A stretch of 27,664 nucleotides of DNA, from the NCBI GenBank assembly GCA_002364535.1, contig DEYL01000021.1, positions 1-27,664 on the forward strand. Reading direction: 5' to 3'. This DNA comes from Flavobacteriaceae bacterium UBA3159 (lineage in GTDB: Bacteria; Bacteroidota; Bacteroidia; Flavobacteriales; Flavobacteriaceae). This document shows positions 22,592 to 27,664 of this stretch, piece after piece (position 1 is the stretch's first letter; every line of letters starts with the position of its first letter). The translations under genes were made by a program, and so were the position numbers. The notes beneath the pieces are model-generated. The model did no database searches. It was not told the DNA's origin and saw only the letters and a list, made by a program, of their open reading frames with translations.

Positions 22592-23812
22592 CTACATCCT
22601 GTAAATCCAACTTTTTGGATTTTGAGGTTTTAATTCATTAAATACGCTGAATTGCAGGGTCGTTTTGCCTGTCTGTGGATGGGTAAAGATTTCCCCTATT
22701 GGCTGTTTTGCGTTTACCCTATCTCCTTTTTTGACATAGACCTTGCCCATGTTTTTGTAGGTGGTGATAAAATTCCCATGCTTGATCAGTATGGTGGGAT
22801 TACTTCCTTTAAAACTGAGAATGGTCATGACCTGCCCTTCAAACACGGCCCGTGCTTCAGATTTGGGCGAGGTGGCAATGGTGACACCATTGCTTTTGAT
22901 CATGGTGGTCTTAACCACCGGATGGGGTTGGGTGCCAAAACGCTGGATGACTATCCCTTTTTCTACTGGCCAGGGCAACTTGCCTTTGTTGGCGACAAAA
23001 TTGGCAGCCAATAACTTCGCCTCCGGGGTCAGCGCAAAGGCGTTTTTGGATTTTTTTCCCGCGGCTTTGTTCGAGGCGGCAATGGCCTCTCGAATCAAAC
23101 GTTCAATTTCTCGATCGATCACTGCCGCTTTGCGTTGCTTTTGTCTGATCTCACTGCTCAACGAACGCGATTTGCTTTTCAATCCCCGAATCAGTCGTTG
23201 CTGTGATTTTCGCTCCTGCTGCAATTGCTGTTGTGCCTTTCGATTTTCTGTCACCAAAACATCTTTTTGAGTCTTTTGCTCCAAAAGGGTTTTGTTGAGA
23301 GATTGTAGAGTTTTAGTTTTTTCTGCGATCTCCTCCCCTTGTTTTCTCCTGAACTTGGCATACTGCTTCATGTATTGAACCCGCTTGTAGGCCTGTAAAA
23401 AATCCTCGGAGGAAAATAAAAACATTAATCGGTTTTGGGAAGATTTACTTTTATAGGATTTTTGAATCATTTCGGCATAGTCTTTCTTTAGGGTTTGCAG
23501 TTCTTTCCTCAGGTTGGTAATGTTCCTTTGATTGATGTTGATCTGCTGGGTCAAAAGATTGGCCTGTTGGTTGTTAACCTTGACCAGATCGCTTCTAACG
23601 GATATTTTGACGTTGAGATCCTCTACTTGAGAAAGCAGGGATTTTTCCTTTTTGGTATTTTTAAAAAGCAGGCTGTTGATTTGTTTGATCTCTGCCTGAA
23701 GTCGCTTTTTTTGGTTTTCCAGTGTCTTCTGTCGGGCCGTAATGGTCTGGGCCGTCCCCAAAGATGCAAGGAAGAGAAAAAGGACCACAGAGAACTGTCG
23801 TATGCGATACAT
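22592..23812 (-). CDS. EnvC-like murein hydrolase activator (degenerate LytM/M23)
   Basis: A 406-residue periplasmic protein with signal peptide (1-21, ending LGTAQ). Residues 25-270 are long coiled coil rich in Gln, Lys and Glu (for example QQQLQQERKSQQRLIRGLKS). The C-terminal LytM domain starts near GKLPWPVEKGIVIQRFGTQ. The zinc ligands of true M23 peptidases are missing: the HxxxD position reads IKSNGVTIAT, and the last HxH position reads TLQFSVF. So it should not cut peptidoglycan itself but activate amidases, as EnvC does in E. coli. Its ATG overlaps the DUF4292 stop by one base (TAATG), a sign of translational coupling. Confidence 0.88.
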   Translation of the reverse strand: MYRIRQFSVVLFLFLASLGTAQTITARQKTLENQKKRLQAEIKQINSLLFKNTKKEKSLLSQVEDLNVKISVRSDLVKVNNQQANLLTQQININQRNITNLRKELQTLKKDYAEMIQKSYKSKSSQNRLMFLFSSEDFLQAYKRVQYMKQYAKFRRKQGEEIAEKTKTLQSLNKTLLEQKTQKDVLVTENRKAQQQLQQERKSQQRLIRGLKSKSRSLSSEIRQKQRKAAVIDREIERLIREAIAASNKAAGKKSKNAFALTPEAKLLAANFVANKGKLPWPVEKGIVIQRFGTQPHPVVKTTMIKSNGVTIATSPKSEARAVFEGQVMTILSFKGSNPTILIKHGNFITTYKNMGKVYVKKGDRVNAKQPIGEIFTHPQTGKTTLQFSVFNELKPQNPKSWIYRM

Positions 23813-24606
23813 TACATTTCAATTGGTTCATAACCTGCAGGAATTTCAAAGGGAATACTCAAACGGTCGGGAAAATCGGCACGGGTATATTCCAGTTTAA
23901 TTCTCGTTAATTCTAAGCCGTTAAAAAGTGAAATTTGCACCTCTCCCGGGATAAATTCCCCATCCAGTTTTTGGTGATTGACGTATTTGACGGTCAACGA
24001 CTGTTGAGTACCCGGCACCATAAAACGCTGTTCGAGTAAAAGAAAGTTATTGGGGTGAAAAAAGAAAGTGGGGCGAAAGCGCAGTTTGTTGGACTTTGGA
24101 GTCAAAATATAATATTTGGGATGCGAAATGGTTTCCCATCGACCTCTGTTGATATTGGTCAGGGGAAGGCCTATCAATAGATTTTGTAAATCTTTAAATT
24201 CAAAACTGGTGTCAAATTGTTGGTTGATAAAAGAGACATCACCCTCGAAAAAGGTTTTTTGAAATTTTTCATAAAAGGAAAACCTTTCCGGAGTCACCAA
24301 TAGTTTGGCAATTGGGACGATCATATTGGCACTCATCCATATGGATTTAGATTTTTCCATCCTCAGGTTGATAATGATCTGTTGTTTTCGCTTGCCATTG
24401 TCATAGGTGGTCTTGACTCGAGAACGAAATTTCTTATAATCCAGTTGATTTTTGGCAATGGATTTAGTCAAATCCTTTACTTGAATGTCTTTCATTGGGG
24501 TTCTGCTGGAGGGCAATGCCGGTGATTTACAAGCTACAAACATCAGTATCCACCATGCCAAAAATAAGATGGTAACGAGGTGAAATTTGCTGCTGAGGTG
24601 TTTCAT
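23812..24606 (-). CDS. DUF4292 lipoprotein
   Basis: A 264-residue lipoprotein. The signal MKHLSSKFHLVTILFLAWWILMFVAC ends in lipobox FVAC (Cys26). The mature part has a basic segment (KKFRSRVKTTYDNGKRKQQ) followed by strand-rich sequence such as SIWMSANMIVPIAKLLVTPE, RFRPTFFFHPNN and FIPGEVQISLFNGLELTRIKLEY, which is the DUF4292 pattern with a LolB/LppX-like fold expected. Function is unknown; a role in envelope lipid or peptidoglycan handling is inferred from the envC-like neighbour, to which it is translationally coupled. The start lies 2 nt after the nucleotidyltransferase stop. Confidence 0.85.
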   Translation of the reverse strand: MKHLSSKFHLVTILFLAWWILMFVACKSPALPSSRTPMKDIQVKDLTKSIAKNQLDYKKFRSRVKTTYDNGKRKQQIIINLRMEKSKSIWMSANMIVPIAKLLVTPERFSFYEKFQKTFFEGDVSFINQQFDTSFEFKDLQNLLIGLPLTNINRGRWETISHPKYYILTPKSNKLRFRPTFFFHPNNFLLLEQRFMVPGTQQSLTVKYVNHQKLDGEFIPGEVQISLFNGLELTRIKLEYTRADFPDRLSIPFEIPAGYEPIEM

Positions 24607-24608
24607 GG

Positions 24609-25625
24609 CTATGATAATTCTGAATAATCACCGATGGAGACAAAACTGAATTTTCCATCGTATTTGACATGGTTCCCGATCATGGCCCCTTCGAGCTGAG
24701 CGTTTTGGATTAGGGAATGTTTTTGTATCAAACTTTTGCTGATGGTGCTGTTTTCAATTTGGGTACCTTCTCCTATGGCGCTATGAGGACCCACTGTACT
24801 GTTTTTTAATATCACCCCCGACCCGATAAAACAGGGGGGAATGATCTCACTGTTCTCTATTATAACATCCTCAGCCACCAATTTATTGCCTTCGGCCGTA
24901 AGTATGTTCAACATTTTGGTATTGGTCTGGAGGGTAATTTTAGGATTGCCACAGTCCATCCACTCTTTGACTGCTCCGGGGGTGAATACCGCTCCTTTTT
25001 GCATCATGGCCAATATGCCTTCATTCAACAGAAACTCCTCCCCTTCGGCTCTTGGCTGAATCATGGTTTTTTCCAATTCGGCCTTAATGGTTTCCCCTAC
25101 TTTGAAATAATAAATGCCTATTACTGCCAAATCAGACACAAATTCCTCTGGCTTTTCAACCAAGGCGGTAATGTGATTGGCATCATTCATTTTAACAACG
25201 CCATAGGCTTTGGGATTTTCGACTTTTTTGACCCATATCATTCCATCTACAGTAGGATCAAGTGATAAGTCGGTACGGATAAGCGTATCGGCATAGGCTA
25301 CGATAATGGGTCCCGATAGGGAATCGGCGGCACACATTACGGCATGTCCGGTACCTAGGGGTTCCAATTGTCGGTAAATGGTGGCTTTGGCGCCTAAATC
25401 CTTTGCAACTTGTTTGAGTTCCTCCTCTATGGTGGGGCCAAAAAAAGCAGGGTCCCCGAGAATATAGGCTACCTCCTCTATGGGCTGGTAAACAACTCGG
25501 GCAATTTCGTTGACCAATTGGGCCACTATGGGCGATCCGGCAACGGGCAACATGGGCTTGGGAACCGTAAGGCTATGGGGTCTTAATCTAGATCCTCTGC
25601 CCGCCATGGGGACAATAATTTTCAA
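24609..25625 (-). CDS. Sugar-phosphate nucleotidyltransferase with left-handed beta-helix tail
   Basis: A 338-residue NDP-sugar synthase. The N-terminal Rossmann domain starts with IVPMAGRGSRLRPHSLTVPKPMLP (split motif: GRGSR at 9-13, catalytic Lys23 in PKPMLP). EPLGTGHAV and YADTLI follow as the nucleotide and metal-binding blocks, and GAVKEWMDCGNP as the sugar-binding end. The last 90 residues are hexapeptide-like repeats (VIIENSEIIPPCFIGSGVIL, IGEGTQIENSTISKSLIQ) forming a beta-helix, which resembles GlmU or GDP-mannose pyrophosphorylase type enzymes. The nucleotide and sugar are not decidable from sequence. It sits between dut and DUF4292, in the same minus-strand run, with 36 nt to dut. 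Confidence 0.88.
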   Translation of the reverse strand: MKIIVPMAGRGSRLRPHSLTVPKPMLPVAGSPIVAQLVNEIARVVYQPIEEVAYILGDPAFFGPTIEEELKQVAKDLGAKATIYRQLEPLGTGHAVMCAADSLSGPIIVAYADTLIRTDLSLDPTVDGMIWVKKVENPKAYGVVKMNDANHITALVEKPEEFVSDLAVIGIYYFKVGETIKAELEKTMIQPRAEGEEFLLNEGILAMMQKGAVFTPGAVKEWMDCGNPKITLQTNTKMLNILTAEGNKLVAEDVIIENSEIIPPCFIGSGVILKNSTVGPHSAIGEGTQIENSTISKSLIQKHSLIQNAQLEGAMIGNHVKYDGKFSFVSIGDYSELS

Positions 25626-25661
25626 TGTTTTATATATTATTAATTAATAAACTTGTTTAAG

Positions 25662-26099
25662 CTATTTTTTTCCGGTACTGCCAAAGCCTCCACTTCCTCT
25701 TTCGGAATCGGGTAAGGCCTCCATAATTTGCCACTCCACCTGACTGTATTGGGCGATGACCAATTGAGCAATTCTGTCCTGTGGGGCGATGGTAAAGTCT
25801 TCTTGGGAAAGATTGACCAAAATGACCCCTATGTCTCCACGGTAATCCGCATCAATGGTTCCGGGAGCATTGAGAACGCTAATGCCGTGTTTGGCCGCCA
25901 GGCCACTTCGCGGGCGAACTTGGGCTTCATAGCCCTCCGGTAGCGCAATGGACAATCCCGTCGGTATGATTTTTCGCTCCATTGTCTTTAAGGTAATGGG
26001 GGCTTCGATATGGGCACGTAGATCCATACCTGCAGAAAGTGGAGTCGCATAATGAGGCAATTCTCCCTTGCCGGAAAAGAGAACGGGAATTTCAACCAT
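25662..26099 (-). CDS. dut: dUTP diphosphatase
   Basis: A 145-residue trimeric dUTPase that hydrolyses dUTP to dUMP and PPi, keeping uracil out of DNA. All five motifs are present: I in AGMDLRA, II in RPRSGLA, III in GTIDADYRGDIGVIL, IV in RIAQLVI and V in RGSGGFGSTG. It is the first gene of the dut, nucleotidyltransferase, DUF4292, envC-like run. Upstream the minus strand has TATTTTTA about 17 nt before the ATG, similar to a -7 box but with no good -33 partner. The remnant of a DUF6090-like gene ends about 60 nt upstream. Confidence 0.96.
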   Translation of the reverse strand: MVEIPVLFSGKGELPHYATPLSAGMDLRAHIEAPITLKTMERKIIPTGLSIALPEGYEAQVRPRSGLAAKHGISVLNAPGTIDADYRGDIGVILVNLSQEDFTIAPQDRIAQLVIAQYSQVEWQIMEALPDSERGSGGFGSTGKK

Positions 26100-26159
26100 T
26101 TTTTTTGTTTATGTAAAAATACAAAAAGCACCCTGAAACCTTACGCTCTCTCCACTGAC

Positions 26160-26954
26160 TTAATGTTTTTTTATGAAAATTGTTTTTTTTTTCAATGCCT
26201 GTATAGATTATATCAACGAAATACTCAATTTTCAAGGGATCCCAACTATTTTTAATTTCCAACATCACCCTTTGGATTTCGGGTATGTTGCCTTTAAAAT
26301 ATTTTATGAACATCCGCTGATGGGCTGGTGCAATGGTATGATGATTGATGAATTCTTGTTCTTTTTTAAGACGTTGAAAGTCGTTGGGAAATCTTGAAAC
26401 TACGTTTTTCCGGTTTCCAGATAACGGGTAAGCACGGGTTCTGATTGAGTTGCCAATAGTTGTTTACTAGTGTTACCTTGTTACTCCAATTCATTGAGAA
26501 TGTAATCATAAATGTAAGCGATTTTGGTTCGGAGGTGGGCATTTCAGATCACCATTATTCCATTATTGTCGATACTTTCGTAGGTCAATCTTTGACTGAA
26601 GAAAACATCGTACTCCAAGTTTTGTCCCAATAGGGTATCATACTGACTGTGATAAGTGGAGTGGGAATCATTTAAAAGGGCAATGATCTTTTGATTCCCT
26701 GTAATTCTTAGGGAGTCCCTTCGGATAATGGTTTGAATTTTGTTAAGGTTTTGACTGAGATCGCCATGGAGGCCTGTTAGCATGGTTTTTTCTAAACAAA
26801 TCATCCTTTTAGATTCTTTCCAGTTATCCACCTCCAAGGCAAGCAGGATACCAAACATCACCAATATAACCTCTGCTATGGCAAAGAAGATAAATTTTTT
26901 TACCGTAGGGTTTTTAAATAGATTGATTTTATATTTCCAAAGTTTAATGGACAT
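26160..26954 (-). pseudogene. Broken DUF6090-like membrane protein gene
   Basis: The first 136 codons (26954 to 26547) are intact: a basic start (MSIKLWKYKINLFKNP), a membrane helix (EVILVMFGILLALEVDNW), then a helical region ending LTYESIDNNGIMVI. TGA follows where family members usually have Ser (one C-to-G change). The same frame then continues NAHLRTKIAYIYDYILNELE before TAA, then QGNTSKQLLATQSEPVLTRY before TAG. A frame change is needed to reach SRFPNDFQRLKKEQEFINHH and the long helical tail. A run of ten A (minus strand) near 26183-26192 then confuses the end. This continuity of family-like sequence past three stops shows a decayed gene rather than a short one. It is related in layout to the intact protein at 5486. 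Confidence 0.75.
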
Positions 26955-27024
26955 GTGATGGGGACTTTGTCCACTGACCTCAGTAAGGCAGCAGAAACTA
27001 ATGTTTGGCCAAAATTATAAAGTT

Positions 27025-27664
27025 TCAATCAATTAGGGCCTGGATCTCTTGTTGTGAAATTCTGACAAAAGTGTTTTGTGTGTAATTGTCTTTTTCGAAA
27101 ACAATCCCTAGGTCAGCATTTTCAAGCCTTGTGATGGCGGCATAGGCAGACGGGCCCTCATAAATGGTTTTCTCCGCAGACCAGCTTTTCCCATCATCTG
27201 TACTGATTTTAAGAGTAAGGTTTTTCCTGTCTGTTTTGTGGTTGGCATTGACAAATAGTAAAATTCCCCTTTTAGACGTTGGTTTTTTTGGACTGTAGCG
27301 GATGATCCCGGCATTGCAACCGGGGTCAACGAGGCTTTGGTCAGGACTGGAGGCCCATGTTTTGCCTTCATCACTCGAGGTAAATGTTTGCCGGTATCCC
27401 TTTCTGTTGAGCCTAGAGTTGACCATCCAACTGCCATCGCTGAGTTCAACGACTTTGGATTCGTTCCCGGGAATAAGAGGGATATCGACCAGTTGCCAGT
27501 TCCTCCCATGGTTATCGCTCTTAAAAAGATGAAGCCCGTGATCGAGATTGACCACGGTATGGAGTAGGGTTCCCTTACGGGTTTGAATCCCTCTTCCAGA
27601 AGTGATGAACTTAAAGTCTTTGTGCCATTGTGGTTTGGATATTTGTGTGGTAATGTCCACGGGG
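27025..27664 (-). CDS. Sialidase (BNR repeat), 3' part of gene; 5' end outside window
   Basis: The window holds the last 212 codons; the GTG at 27660 is an internal Val, since the frame is open to the edge. Three Asp boxes are seen: SDNHGRNW, SSDEGKTW and STDDGKSW. The block NESKVVELSDGSWMVNSR holds the conserved Glu and the second triad Arg. CNAGIIRYS follows, as in family 33 sialidases. SAYAAITRLENADLGIVFEKDN holds the likely nucleophile Tyr and the last Glu. It should release terminal sialic acids from glycans, probably exported (the signal peptide would be outside). No sialic acid catabolic genes lie in the window. Confidence 0.88.
   Translation of the reverse strand, partial: PVDITTQISKPQWHKDFKFITSGRGIQTRKGTLLHTVVNLDHGLHLFKSDNHGRNWQLVDIPLIPGNESKVVELSDGSWMVNSRLNRKGYRQTFTSSDEGKTWASSPDQSLVDPGCNAGIIRYSPKKPTSKRGILLFVNANHKTDRKNLTLKISTDDGKSWSAEKTIYEGPSAYAAITRLENADLGIVFEKDNYTQNTFVRISQQEIQALID

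Noticed and set aside
22761..23270. 169-codon plus-strand frame opposite the EnvC-like gene
   Set aside because: It is antisense to a coiled-coil gene with biased codons; the product has low-complexity Cys/Arg runs and no domain.
26092..26313. Separate 73-residue gene upstream of dut
   Set aside because: It is the tail of the broken DUF6090-like gene and runs into the dut start.
1..27664. CRISPR arrays, insertion sequences, integrases, toxin-antitoxin pairs
   Set aside because: No repeat-spacer pattern, transposase or recombinase motif, or typical toxin pair was seen on either strand.

Overview
The window looks like the chromosome of a marine-type flavobacterium (Bacteroidota, Flavobacteriia). 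The main evidence is a gliding-motility lipoprotein GldH gene joined to a RicT-like PSP1 gene and a class A penicillin-binding protein, an HU-CCDC81/SPOR protein, a DUF4292 lipoprotein next to an EnvC-like factor, a Bacteroidota-type PII protein, and promoters of the TTTG-N19-TAnnTTTG type. A secreted sulfatase and a BNR sialidase fit a life on sulfated and sialylated glycans. No rRNA, CRISPR array, insertion sequence or integrase was seen.

Layout. 1-6450 is the accessory end: a truncated secreted protein, a small ORF, an FGly sulfatase, PII (glnK) and the ammonium transporter amtB in one minus-strand run, then a bestrophin-like membrane protein and an AT-rich block with a DUF4177-like protein, a tiny membrane ORF and a DUF6090-like membrane protein. 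The block ends at the 3' end of a tRNA-Ala(GGC) gene. 6615-9493 holds a porin-like barrel, an LpxR-type lipid A deacylase, a crotonase-fold enzyme and QueD. 9507-15594 is a five-gene minus-strand run: trhO, ricT-like, gldH, PBP1A, aldo/keto reductase. 15998-18580 is recA-pabB-pabC, followed by divergent plsC and trpS. 20438-21522 is a decayed dprA. 21613-26099 is an HU/SPOR gene facing the run dut, nucleotidyltransferase, DUF4292, envC-like. 26160-27664 holds a decayed DUF6090-like gene and the 3' part of a sialidase gene.

How the genes fit together. Several blocks serve the envelope: peptidoglycan synthesis (PBP1A), division or remodelling (EnvC-like, SPOR), outer-membrane lipid editing (LpxR-like), phospholipid synthesis (PlsC) and gliding (GldH). 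AmtB and GlnK handle ammonium uptake. PabB and PabC make 4-aminobenzoate for folate. TrhO and tRNA-Ala belong to translation, and QueD to deazapurine (queuosine-type) or pterin metabolism.

The most notable observations are the broken competence gene dprA beside an intact recA, a bestrophin-like protein upstream of amtB, two DUF6090-like genes (one intact, one broken), a twice-occurring GCAGTA-N5-GCAGTA tandem in intergenic DNA, a possible tRNA-Ala-edged AT-rich island, and very tight convergent gene pairs. I did not find clear proof of a wholly new system. The 3650-6196 block is the best place to look for one.
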